Shown: positions 35,940 through 44,263 of the stretch, one piece after another | Layout of the letters: every line of letters begins with the position of its first letter | Position numbering within the stretch: position 1 is the first letter of the stretch | Source: Bacillota bacterium | Lineage (GTDB): Bacteria > Bacillota > Clostridia > Acetivibrionales > DTU013 | DNA: 64,000 nt | Direction of reading: 5' to 3' | NCBI GenBank assembly: GCA_023426125.1 | Contig: JAFABI010000103.1 | Location: 215,143 to 279,142 of the forward strand | Made by a program: the position numbers and the translations under genes | Notes under the pieces: generated by a model | The model's input: only the letters and a program-made list of their open reading frames with translations | Database searches by the model: none | What the model was told of the DNA's origin: nothing

Positions 35940-36746
35940 ATGGAAAACATAAAATTTGATTTTTTCGGAAAACAGATCAACGGCATTTTTATGGAAGTGC
36001 TGGAGCACGGGCTTTACTCGGGCGACAGGAGCTGGCGCTTCAGCAGGGTCAATTCGCCCTTCAACCGCCTTTACTTCATCCTGGACGGAGAAGCCTTCGT
36101 TGAAGACGCCCGGGGGAAGATCCGGCTTGAAGCCGGTAATATGTATCTCATACCGCTGGAAACAAATTATGATTATTACTGTGACAGCCATTTCCGGCAG
36201 TTTTATATCCATTTCCGCCTGGAGTTGTTTTCAGGTTTCGACGTATTCAAGGCTGTGGACCGCTGCCTTTCGCTGCCTTACCATGTTCCGGACGTAGAGG
36301 GTTTCCTGGAAAAAACCAAAAGCGAAAGATTGAGCGATATCGTTTCCTGCAAAGGCTTTATCATGGATTCGGTTGCACACTTGATGGAACCGGTAGGACA
36401 AAACATTTCCGACCGCATGGAATCAGCCTATAAGTACCGGAGCCTGTACCAATATATCAAGGAAAACTGCAATGCCGGCCTGTCCGTCAAAAAGCTCTCA
36501 CAAAGCCTCAAGCGGTCGGAATCCGGCATTTCAAAAAGCTTCCGGCAGGATACCGGCCTTACCCTGAAAAACTATATCGACAGTGCGGTTATTCAAGCGG
36601 CAAAGGAAAAAATCCTGCTCACCGATATGAGTATAAAGGAAATCGCTTATTCCTTGAAATTCACCGATGAGTTCTATTTTTCACGGTTTTTCAAAAGGCA
36701 TACGGGCTTTTCACCCAGAGAATACGGTTTAAGAAACAAAATGTGA
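35940..36746 (+). CDS. AraC family transcriptional regulator with cupin-like sensor
   Basis: About 268 residues. The N-terminal half is an AraC-type cupin (LYFILDGEAFVEDARGKIRL, MYLIPLETNYDYYC) that usually binds a small effector. The C-terminal half has two helix-turn-helix units (LSVKKLSQSLKRSESGISKS and MSIKEIAYSLKFTDEFYFSR) and the signature TGFSPREYG. The ATG at 35940 is chosen because the longer frame to 35742 would overlap the divergent gene and lacks similarity. The 122-bp gap to the URO-D-like gene must hold both promoters. Confidence 0.92.
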   Translation: MENIKFDFFGKQINGIFMEVLEHGLYSGDRSWRFSRVNSPFNRLYFILDGEAFVEDARGKIRLEAGNMYLIPLETNYDYYCDSHFRQFYIHFRLELFSGFDVFKAVDRCLSLPYHVPDVEGFLEKTKSERLSDIVSCKGFIMDSVAHLMEPVGQNISDRMESAYKYRSLYQYIKENCNAGLSVKKLSQSLKRSESGISKSFRQDTGLTLKNYIDSAVIQAAKEKILLTDMSIKEIAYSLKFTDEFYFSRFFKRHTGFSPREYGLRNKM

Positions 36747-36753
36747 TTTGTAC

Positions 36754-36903
36754 TTAGGAGTACTGCAAATATTACTTCCCCGTTTTTCTGAAAATGTAGG
36801 TTGCATAGGCGAGCAGCAGGCAAAAGCCTGCGACCAGCCCCGGCCGCAATGGACTGCATTTTCAGAAACTTATACGGGAAGTTATATTTGCACCAGTACT
36901 TAA
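36754..36903. repeat. 150-bp structured palindromic element, copy 1
   Basis: The element begins TTAGGAGTACTGCAAATATT and ends ATATTTGCACCAGTACTTAA, with imperfect terminal inverted repeats. An inner stem pairs TTTCTGAAAATG with CATTTTCAGAAA, and an apical AGGC-AAAA-GCCT hairpin tops it. A second copy lies at 57519-57670 in the opposite orientation. Its right end supplies the TAA stop codon of the BMP-domain gene (36902-36900). Confidence 0.75.
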
Positions 36904-38846
36904 TCCACCATCCCCTGGAGCAGATCGCTGACCGGCGCTTTTTTGGCGGCTTTGGGCAGCTCGCTTTCCACAACGTCCACAAACCAGTTCATGGTTACGA
37001 TCTGCTGACGCGTAGCAATCTGGTTCCCCTTGACCTTCACTGTCCCGTTCTGGTTATAGATAGGCCCGGTGAAGGGATGAAACATCCCGTTGATGATCAT
37101 GGTTTTTATAAATTCTATAAGCTTCTGCGTCTCCCTGGGTACAAACCTCTTGGAGTAGAAGAAATCCACAATTCCCGAATCCATACCCCACCAGAAATTC
37201 ACAACCTTCTGGCTTGCTCCTTTTTTCAGGAAGCTGTTCAAAATGTTCACCAGGATCTTCTCATAAAATATCCCCCAGTTCCAAACCGGAGCAGCAATAT
37301 AATCATTGGGACTGCACTTTTTCTGGTCAATGCTGCAAAGCACGGAATATACCCCGTACTCTTTGGAAAACTCCCTGTTGGAGAGAGTATCATGATGTGA
37401 AATGATATCCGCCCCGCGGTTGACGAGTATCGAGCTTGCAGCTTCCATCATTTCAAGGCTGTCCCACTGATTGGCCCATTCCACCATGACTCTTGCGTCA
37501 GGATTTACCATTTTTGCGCCAAGGGCAAAGGAATTGATACCGTTGATTACTCCGGGAATGGGCTGCGTCCCTACATATCCCAGGATGTTGGATTTTGTGA
37601 CGGAACCTGCCACGATACCGGCAAGAAATCTGGGCTCGTAAATTCTGCCGAAATAAGTATTCACATGCTTGTAGGAGTGGGTTTCGGAGCAGTTCAGAAA
37701 CTTAACGCCGGGAAACTCCAGCGCTGCCTTCAAGGTAGCATTAATGCACGAGGGACTGGTGACAAAAATCACATCATTGCCGGCTCTGGCAAGGTTTTTA
37801 AGATGCTCATAGGCTTCCAGGCTCTCCGGCACGTTATCCACATAAGTCGTCGTGATATACTCCTTCAACACCCTGTCCACGTGATTCCTTCCCATTTCAT
37901 GGGAATAGGTCCAGCTTGATCTTTGAATATCCTTGGCATAGACAAAAGCAATCTTCATTATTTTTTTCGGCCTTACCAGTGTGGTAATTGCGGCAAGTAT
38001 ATTTTCACCGCTGCTCTGGGGTATGGTCTGGATGTCGACGGTCTTTTCACCCGCCAGCTGCTCCAGTTCGGGAATGAACAGATCAAGTCTCGCTTTCAGC
38101 GTCTCCTCCTTTATATCCACAGGCATCCCGTATATTTTTGTGTATTCCAGAAATGCATCTCCCGACGTGATGGGAAGCTTCTGGCCACCCAATTCGCGAA
38201 AGATCTTGCGGAAGGGAAGATAGATGGAATTGGTGAAATATTTGTACCGGTTGATATCCAGCCCCGGATCCATTTCAAGGCTCTCGATGTATCCCAGCAG
38301 CCGGTTGAAGCTGTTTCTCCTTGTGAACCACAGCGCGTTGATTCCCGTTTTTCTGTAAAACTCAAGGAATTCATAGTAAATGACGATATTGCTGTCGTTT
38401 TCATCCCATTTGGGGATAAGCCGGGTAACCCTGCCCGGAATGGAGTAGGCATTGAAGAATTTAAGGACGCTTACCCGTTTGTTGCCTTCCACCACATAAA
38501 ACCAGTTCATATATTCATAAACCTTTATAGGCTCCCGGATTCCTTCATTCAAGTGCGCAACACACAGGTTCTGCCATTTTTGTCCGAACTCCGTGTTGGG
38601 GCCTAACAGCGGCATGAAATTCCCTGCGAAGGAAAGGCTTCTGGCATAGGAATAGGTGCCCACGACTTTTTCCAGCGGGATGTCCACCACCCCAAGATCT
38701 ACCTCGGAAATGATCTCGATGTTTTTGATCACATTCTCAATAAAAGGCAAATATCCGGTCTGGCCTCTTGAAATGCTTCTGGAGTATTCCCTCATTCCAA
38801 GCTTCCTGGCATCCTGGTAATGCTTCCCAACAGTGCTCATGTCCAT
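36900..38846 (-). CDS. Cytoplasmic protein with ParB-like N-terminus and BMP (purine-nucleoside-binding) C-terminus
   Basis: 648 residues. Residues about 50-125 resemble a ParB/sulfiredoxin-like domain: VDIPLEKVVGTYSYARSL, then YVVEGNKRVSVLKFF, which matches the conserved GNxR box. From about residue 290 (KKIMKIAFVYAKDIQRSSW) the chain is a BMP/PnrA-type ligand-binding domain, with VIFVTSPSCINATLKAA and YFGRIYEPRFLAGIVAG. No signal peptide or lipobox exists, unlike transporter-bound BMP lipoproteins, and no ABC genes are adjacent. A cytosolic nucleoside or purine sensor is a reasonable guess, not shown. The stop codon lies in a repeat element. Confidence 0.8.
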   Translation of the reverse strand: MDMSTVGKHYQDARKLGMREYSRSISRGQTGYLPFIENVIKNIEIISEVDLGVVDIPLEKVVGTYSYARSLSFAGNFMPLLGPNTEFGQKWQNLCVAHLNEGIREPIKVYEYMNWFYVVEGNKRVSVLKFFNAYSIPGRVTRLIPKWDENDSNIVIYYEFLEFYRKTGINALWFTRRNSFNRLLGYIESLEMDPGLDINRYKYFTNSIYLPFRKIFRELGGQKLPITSGDAFLEYTKIYGMPVDIKEETLKARLDLFIPELEQLAGEKTVDIQTIPQSSGENILAAITTLVRPKKIMKIAFVYAKDIQRSSWTYSHEMGRNHVDRVLKEYITTTYVDNVPESLEAYEHLKNLARAGNDVIFVTSPSCINATLKAALEFPGVKFLNCSETHSYKHVNTYFGRIYEPRFLAGIVAGSVTKSNILGYVGTQPIPGVINGINSFALGAKMVNPDARVMVEWANQWDSLEMMEAASSILVNRGADIISHHDTLSNREFSKEYGVYSVLCSIDQKKCSPNDYIAAPVWNWGIFYEKILVNILNSFLKKGASQKVVNFWWGMDSGIVDFFYSKRFVPRETQKLIEFIKTMIINGMFHPFTGPIYNQNGTVKVKGNQIATRQQIVTMNWFVDVVESELPKAAKKAPVSDLLQGMVD

Positions 38847-38866
38847 ACTCTACACGCTCCGGTATT

Positions 38867-39361
38867 TCAGATTATTTTCTGATAACTGACAACATCCAGC
38901 CATCGGCCGAATTTCTTTCCAACTTCCTTATAGTGCGCGCACTTTTCATATCCAAGCTTTTTAAAAAGCTCTATGCTGCTGTGGTTTTCCCCGCATATGA
39001 CTGCCAACAAAACATGAAAACCATCTTCCGAAGCCACTTCCTCCAGGTGCTTTATTGCCTTGCTCCCAATGCCTTTTCCGGTATAGCCCGGATCCAGATA
39101 TACCGTTACCTCTGCTGTCGCATCATAGGCCTCGCGTTTTTTAAAGGGAGATAATATGCTGTAGCCGCAAATCCTTTCATCCGCTTTGACAACAAAGGAC
39201 TTAAACCTGGCGTTGCCGGTAAATACGATTTCCCCCATGTCCTTCTGCGACATTTCACCGGCATGGAAAGTCGCTGTAGAATTCAATATGTAATGATTAT
39301 AGATCCTTGTCACTTCAGGCAGGAATTCTTCCTTCATTTCTATAAACCCGATGTTTTCCAT
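38867..39361 (-). CDS. GNAT family N-acetyltransferase (PAT-like)
   Basis: About 164 residues. The start at 39361 (ATG after GGGGGA) fits the family beginning IGFIEMKEEFLPEVTRIYNH. Motif A, which binds acetyl-CoA, reads VYLDPGYTGKGIGSKAIKHL, and LAVICGENHSSIELFKKLGY follows. The fold and length match phosphinothricin-acetyltransferase-like enzymes, which acetylate small amines. The actual acceptor is unknown. It lies 20 bp after the ParB/BMP gene start on the same strand and is divergent from arginase. Confidence 0.9.
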   Translation of the reverse strand: MENIGFIEMKEEFLPEVTRIYNHYILNSTATFHAGEMSQKDMGEIVFTGNARFKSFVVKADERICGYSILSPFKKREAYDATAEVTVYLDPGYTGKGIGSKAIKHLEEVASEDGFHVLLAVICGENHSSIELFKKLGYEKCAHYKEVGKKFGRWLDVVSYQKII

Positions 39362-39608
39362 TAAGCTTTGTCCCCCATAAATCATAATGCAGCAAAGCTG
39401 CCTGTATTCGGTCGTCATTATCTATATTCAGAATATGCAGTACTAACAATATTATAGTATTTTATGAAACAAAGTGAAAGCCTTTTAAGTAAATTGTTCC
39501 GGTGCTATAATATTTGTATTGTACATACCCGAAAACAGACAGCCGTAAACACAGCCGGGAGGTTTCACGAAAGTGCCGGTGGAAATACCGGTGGAAATGG
39601 AGGCAGAT

Positions 39609-40517
39609 ATGAATATTGACATCCTCGGGGTTCCCATGGACCTGGGTGCCAGCAGGAGAGGCGTTGACATGGGTCCCAGCGCCATCCGGTGCGCCGGTTT
39701 GAAGAATGCTATCGCCGGACTTGGGAAAACAAGCACGGATCTGGGTAATATTGACGTCCAGGTCCCGGAAGAGCACAGGGAGGAAAATATCGGCGCAAAA
39801 ATGAAATACGTCAGCGAGATCAACAGGGTCAATGCTTCCCTTGCCGGCATGGTAAGCGGCAGTATCCATGCCGGGAATATGCCGATTGTATTGGGAGGCG
39901 ACCACAGCATTGCCGTCGGTACCGTACTGGGTACCCAGAAAGCTCTTAAAAACATAGGAATCCTCTGGATTGATGCCCATGGTGATTTTAATACGGAAAA
40001 GACCACACTCTCCGGCAATCTCCACGGCATGTCGCTGGCGGCATGCACCGGCACAGGCGCCCTGGAAATGACCGGCTTCAAGGATTCGGACACCGCTTTT
40101 GTCAATCCGGAAAAGGTGGTATTGATCGGTGTAAGAAGTCTTGACCCTGAAGAAAGCATTTTGCTGAAAAAGTCAGGCGTAACCGTATATACAATGGCTG
40201 ATATAGACACGTTTGGCATGAATGTTGTAATAAAAAAAGCCTTGAATATCGTTGAGTCAGGCACGGAGGCCTTTCATCTCAGCTTTGACATGGATGTCAT
40301 GAGTCCCCGTGAGGCTCCGGGGGTAGGAACTCCGGTGAAGGGAGGGCTTACCTACAGGGAAGCCCATCTGGCCGCCGAAATGATTGCAGACAGCAAAAAG
40401 CTCAGGTCTGCCGAATTTGTAGAAATCAATCCCATCCTGGACAACATGAATCAGACCGGCGAACTGGCTGTTTCCCTGATCTGTTCCGTGCTGGGGCAAA
40501 AGATATTCCGGCTGTAA
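39609..40517 (+). CDS. rocF: Arginase
   Basis: About 302 residues. Manganese-binding motifs are all present: GGDHS, DAHGDFNT and the two Asp residues of SFDMDVMSP. SGNLHGMSLAA and APGVGTPVKGGLTYREAHLA match arginase more closely than agmatinase. The common SLDLDGLDP form is changed to SFDMDVMSP, but both metal-ligand Asp residues are kept. GGAGG lies 6 nt before the ATG at 39609, which is preferred over the GTG at 39573. It converts arginine to ornithine and urea. No other arginine genes are adjacent. Confidence 0.93.
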   Translation: MNIDILGVPMDLGASRRGVDMGPSAIRCAGLKNAIAGLGKTSTDLGNIDVQVPEEHREENIGAKMKYVSEINRVNASLAGMVSGSIHAGNMPIVLGGDHSIAVGTVLGTQKALKNIGILWIDAHGDFNTEKTTLSGNLHGMSLAACTGTGALEMTGFKDSDTAFVNPEKVVLIGVRSLDPEESILLKKSGVTVYTMADIDTFGMNVVIKKALNIVESGTEAFHLSFDMDVMSPREAPGVGTPVKGGLTYREAHLAAEMIADSKKLRSAEFVEINPILDNMNQTGELAVSLICSVLGQKIFRL

Positions 40518-40518
40518 T

Positions 40519-40540
40519 TTAGGAGCACTGAAAACAATAC
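40519..40540. repeat. Possible solo end of the 150-bp element
   Basis: TTAGGAGCACTGAAAACAAT matches the left end of the elements at 36754 and 57519 at about 18 of 22 positions. It lies between the converging arginase and aldolase genes. This may be a relic or chance. Confidence 0.35.
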
Positions 40541-40552
40541 TCACACTGCCGC

Positions 40553-41182
40553 TTACCTTGCTCTGTTCTTGTTTCTCATTTCATACAATTCATCCAGCTT
40601 GTTTTGCGGCAATTCCTTTTCCCCTCCCAGCTGTCCCGCCAGCGTAAGCACCTTTGCAATGCCTTCGACGGATTCCAGCTTGAAGAAGGCGTCGTAAACA
40701 TTATTTCCGAAGGCGATCACACCATGGTTGGCAAGAAGGAGGATATCATAATCCTTGACATATTGGTTCATACCATAGTATATTTCATCGGTAGACGGCG
40801 TACCGTAAGCCGCCAGAGGTATTTTTCCGTATAGTACGATCATTTCGGGGTATGCTTTGGTCTCAATCGGCTTGTTTGCTACTGCAAAAGCCGTAGCATA
40901 AGGGGGATGGGCATGGACGACGGACCTGACATCCGGCCTGCTCCTGTATGCCGCCAGGTGCAGCTTTGCCTCGGAAGAAGGTCTGTAGCTGCCTTCCAGC
41001 ACGTTGCCTTCCATATCCAGTACGACAAGCATATCCTCTGTCAAGAACCCCTTGCATATGGCGCTGGGCGTTATATAAACCTTTCCGTCCTCAAGGACCG
41101 ATACATTGCCTTCAAATGCGGTCGCCAGATTTTTGGCATACAATAACTTTGATACTTCGATGATGCTGCTTCTAACTGCCAT
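40553..41182 (-). CDS. Class II aldolase/adducin family protein (fuculose-phosphate aldolase-like)
   Basis: 209 residues, the usual length for L-fuculose-/L-rhamnulose-type class II aldolases. The zinc-binding motif VVHAHPPYATAFAV is intact, SSEAKLHLAAYRSRPD carries the catalytic Glu, and LLLANHGVIAFG holds the third His. The phosphate-binding loop, usually GTSGN, reads FEGNVSV. The reaction would cleave a sugar phosphate to lactaldehyde or glycolaldehyde and a triose phosphate. Given the rhamnosidases in the window, a link to deoxy-sugar breakdown is possible, but kinase and isomerase genes are not here. Confidence 0.9.
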   Translation of the reverse strand: MAVRSSIIEVSKLLYAKNLATAFEGNVSVLEDGKVYITPSAICKGFLTEDMLVVLDMEGNVLEGSYRPSSEAKLHLAAYRSRPDVRSVVHAHPPYATAFAVANKPIETKAYPEMIVLYGKIPLAAYGTPSTDEIYYGMNQYVKDYDILLLANHGVIAFGNNVYDAFFKLESVEGIAKVLTLAGQLGGEKELPQNKLDELYEMRNKNRAR

Positions 41183-41307
41183 TTATTCTTAGTCAACTCC
41201 TTTGGTTTTCCTACTGCTTCCCCCGGTTCACTGCATGTCAGTCCGGCATACGGCCAGAATCCGTATCCGCAGGCAAGCGGCATCAGCCTTCCTCCTGCCC
41301 GAAACGC

Positions 41308-42552
41308 TTAAACCCTGTTCATGTTTCTGAAGCGGGACACAATGTTTTTCAATATGCTTAAGTGCTCGAAATTGTCGGTATTGTAAGTTACTTCCTTTTC
41401 CCGGGGGACAGGTACGATTCCAAGATTGTTGAAGCCTTCGGGATAGCATTTGTATTCATAAGTTTTATCTTTTCCATCCCAGCCGATTACCTGGATCCAC
41501 GCAAATACCGGATACTCCCTCAGGGCCTCGGTCAATCCCTCTTCCGTCTGGATATCCTTACCGTTCACATTGAGTATGGTATCTCCTCTTTGCATTCCCA
41601 TAAGCTCCGCATGGCTTTTGGACAGAATGTCCATCACCTTCAGCCCCCGTCTGGTCTGAGCGAACAAAGGTTTGCCTTTTTTTTCAACATGCCTGCCGTA
41701 GATTGTTATCCCTTCCCGCCCCGCGATGCAAAAAACAGCGCCGGCATATCTCAGCCAGGGTACTGTTGTTGAAAAAAGAGCAACGGCAAAAAGTATCAAG
41801 CTGTAGGAAAAAATTAAAAATGCCGCCTGTCTGCTCTTTTGTTCGGGATGCTTTGTTATTGCCAGATCAGAATAGCAAAGAACGGCGACGATACAGTCAA
41901 GCCCCAGGGCAAGGGCTCCTGTGCCGGCTAACCCGAAAAGCGTTCCCCAGCCATTGGGAATCAATGCATTGCCATTTTCGGCATTCTGCGCCGCGAAGGT
42001 AAGGAATACCACCGGTACGGGCCAAAACTTTCTTATCAGCCATGCGCCTGCAATTTCTCCCTTGTGCTTGATGAAGACAGGGATGCTGTCCCTGCCCTTG
42101 TTAAAGAAAATGAGAATACTCTCGATCAGGTGCATAATCGCTGCAAGTCCCAGAACGGAAGCAACGTCGACTTTGGGATAATTGAACAGCAGACTGACGA
42201 TGGCCAGTATTCCTGCCGGATAGGCAAAGCAAACGAATCGGATATTGAACAGCAAAAGCACAAACATGATGATGAATAAATATCTCACAGCTTCCGCTTC
42301 TATGGTAATGCCGGCGGCAATGATCAAAAAGCTGCCTGCAAAGCCCGTTACCAGTCCTACAAAGACAATGCCTTCGGTTATCTCCTTCAGGCTTTTATTC
42401 TGCCAGTTATGTACGCCGCTCTGGAACTCGTTGTATTTCTCATACTGCATCCGGATGAAAACGATGATAATGACATATAAAAATAAAAATAAGTAATTTA
42501 CAAAAAAAGTTTCAATCAATTCCCGCGCTATGGATGCTATTATATTGAGCAT
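41308..42552 (-). CDS. Multi-pass membrane protein with C-terminal PDZ domain (MinJ-like)
   Basis: 414 residues. About eight hydrophobic helices occupy residues 1-285, followed by a cytoplasmic PDZ domain (KVMDILSKSHAELMGMQRGD, TILNVNGKDIQTEEGLTEAL) and a basic tail. This order, many helices then one PDZ, is that of Bacillus MinJ, which bridges DivIVA and MinD in division-site selection, and of similar uncharacterised Clostridia proteins. The sequence link is architectural only. GGAGGATT precedes the ATG. No min genes are adjacent. Confidence 0.8.
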   Translation of the reverse strand: MLNIIASIARELIETFFVNYLFLFLYVIIIVFIRMQYEKYNEFQSGVHNWQNKSLKEITEGIVFVGLVTGFAGSFLIIAAGITIEAEAVRYLFIIMFVLLLFNIRFVCFAYPAGILAIVSLLFNYPKVDVASVLGLAAIMHLIESILIFFNKGRDSIPVFIKHKGEIAGAWLIRKFWPVPVVFLTFAAQNAENGNALIPNGWGTLFGLAGTGALALGLDCIVAVLCYSDLAITKHPEQKSRQAAFLIFSYSLILFAVALFSTTVPWLRYAGAVFCIAGREGITIYGRHVEKKGKPLFAQTRRGLKVMDILSKSHAELMGMQRGDTILNVNGKDIQTEEGLTEALREYPVFAWIQVIGWDGKDKTYEYKCYPEGFNNLGIVPVPREKEVTYNTDNFEHLSILKNIVSRFRNMNRV

Positions 42553-42694
42553 AATCCTCCGCTCCCCCGTTACAGGCCTGCCGGTTTTTCAATTCTTTGA
42601 CAGGAGTCTAAACCTATGCTCTATTATAGCATGGAATGAAGCTTATGGAAAGAATGTGGACCAAGACAATAATTATTGTAGCACGGCGCGATCC

Positions 42695-42719
42695 TGTAGG
42701 GGCGGGCATTGGCCTTCCA
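42695..42719. repeat. TGTAGGGGCG-type fragment
   Basis: TGTAGGGGCGGGCATTGGCC matches the reverse complement of the right ends of the elements at 2488-2565 and 63223-63370. Only one end is present. Confidence 0.55.
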
Positions 42720-42777
42720 CCCAAGATAGTAACGTACGATAGGGATTTATACGAACCAAGATAGACAGCACCCCGGC

Positions 42778-42877
42778 TGTCATTGCGAGGAGCCCTGCGA
42801 CGCGGCAATCTCAGCTTCCAGCAAGGATAGCATCATTGAGATTGCTTCGCTTCACTTACGTTCCGCTCGCAATGACA
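42778..42877. repeat. 100-bp MITE-like element, copy 2
   Basis: Exactly 100 bp with the same perfect 12-bp ends TGTCATTGCGAG / CTCGCAATGACA as the copy at 31778-31877, but inverted and about 95 percent identical. GGGTGTCAA follows the end that has TTGACACCC in the other copy, so this flank may be part of the element. Confidence 0.75.
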
Positions 42878-43004
42878 GGGTGTCAACACCCCCGTTCCCT
42901 TGACACCCTTAGTTCACACAATCTTACAAATGCGTACAGTCTTGCCATTGTGCAACTATCCTATGAGTGCATACGATCAAATCATAGGATATACAAAAGC
43001 TGTT

Positions 43005-44219
43005 TCACTGCAGTCTGCTGTCCAGCCTGATTTTGATTTCCTTCAGGAAATCCCCCGTATTGACGACCTTTTTGTTTTCATTGTCTGAAAGCAATGCCAG
43101 CTCCTTCAGCATTATACCGTCATCTATCGTTTGTATTGAAGCCGATTCCAGCTTGTCTGCAAACTTCACCAATTCATCGATGCCGTCGATTTCGCCGCGC
43201 TTCCTCAGAGCACCGGTCCACGCAAACAAAGTCGCCATCGGGTTTGTCGAAGTCACTTCACCTTTAAGATAGTTATAGTAGTGCCTTGTCACCGTGCCAT
43301 GCGCAGCCTCGTATTCATAGTGTCCTTCCGGTGAAACCAGAACCGAGGTCATCATGGCAAGGCTGCCGAATGCGGTTGCCACCATATCGGACATCACATC
43401 GCCGTCGTAATTCTTACAGGCCCATACCATTCCGCCTTCCGACCGGATGATCCTGGCAACGGCGTCATCGATCAGCGTATAGAAATACTCAATGCCCGCC
43501 TTTTGGAATTTCTCCGCATATTCTCCGTCGAAGATCTCCTGGAAAATATCCTTGAAGGTATGGTCATATTTCTTGGAAATCGTATCCTTTGTGGCAAACC
43601 AGAGATCCTGCTTCTGGTCCAGGGCATAATTGAAGCAGGCGCGTGCAAAGCTTTTGATGGAAGCGTCGGTATTGTGCATGCCCATGATGACGCCGGCATC
43701 TTTAAAATCGTGTATTGTCTGTTTTGAAACCTTTCCGTCGGCGGCCGTAAACACAAGCTCTGCCTTGCCCGGACCGTCCAGCCGGTACTCGACGTTTTTA
43801 TAGATATCGCCATAAGCATGCCTTGCAATGGTGATGGGTTTTTTCCAGGTCTTCACAAAAGGCTTGATGCTGTCCACGATAATGGGGGCTCTGAAAACAG
43901 TACCGTCCAGAATTGCACGGATGGTGCCGTTGGGGCTCTTCCACATTTCCTTCAGCTTATATTCTTCCACCCTTTGCGCATTGGGCGTAATGGTAGCACA
44001 TTTTACCGCAACTCCGTATTTTTTGGTTGCATTGGCTGCCTCCACCGTTACCCGGTCGTTGGTCTCATCCCTTTTTTTAAGTCCAAGATCATAATATTCG
44101 GTTTTCAGATCTATGTAAGGAATCAAAAGAATATCCTTTATCTGCTGCCAGATGATCCTGGTCATCTCATCCCCGTCCATCTCGACCAGGGGCGTTTTCA
44201 TCTTGATTTTTTCTGCCAT
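43005..44219 (-). CDS. icd: NADP-dependent isocitrate dehydrogenase
   Basis: 404 residues of the dimeric type II (eukaryote-like) isocitrate dehydrogenase family. Recognisable segments are TPLVEMDGDEMTRIIWQQIK, KSPNGTIRAILDGTVFRAPI, ARHAYGDIYKN, VWACKNYDGDVMSD and AHGTVTRHYYNYLKGE. It oxidises isocitrate to 2-oxoglutarate with NADP in the cytoplasm, supplying carbon for glutamate synthesis. GGGAGAAG precedes the ATG. It follows the SEC-C protein gene by 44 bp on the same strand. Confidence 0.96.
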   Translation of the reverse strand: MAEKIKMKTPLVEMDGDEMTRIIWQQIKDILLIPYIDLKTEYYDLGLKKRDETNDRVTVEAANATKKYGVAVKCATITPNAQRVEEYKLKEMWKSPNGTIRAILDGTVFRAPIIVDSIKPFVKTWKKPITIARHAYGDIYKNVEYRLDGPGKAELVFTAADGKVSKQTIHDFKDAGVIMGMHNTDASIKSFARACFNYALDQKQDLWFATKDTISKKYDHTFKDIFQEIFDGEYAEKFQKAGIEYFYTLIDDAVARIIRSEGGMVWACKNYDGDVMSDMVATAFGSLAMMTSVLVSPEGHYEYEAAHGTVTRHYYNYLKGEVTSTNPMATLFAWTGALRKRGEIDGIDELVKFADKLESASIQTIDDGIMLKELALLSDNENKKVVNTGDFLKEIKIRLDSRLQ

Positions 44220-44263
44220 ACCGCTTCTCCCTCTTATCGTATCATCGTATTATCCCTTGCATT

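Larger units (their letters stand above)
42553..43004. other. Gene-free region with MITE-like repeats
   Basis: 452 bp without a credible gene. It carries a TGTAGGGGCG-type end (42695-42719), the second 100-bp element (42778-42877) and a 10-bp inverted repeat AGGGTGTCAA / TTGACACCCT at 42877-42909 that touches the 100-bp element. Confidence 0.6.

Noticed and set aside
41400..41425. GGGGGACAGGTAC, like the core of the hairpin family
   Set aside because: It encodes part of the PDZ protein tail, has no pairing partner nearby and is probably chance.
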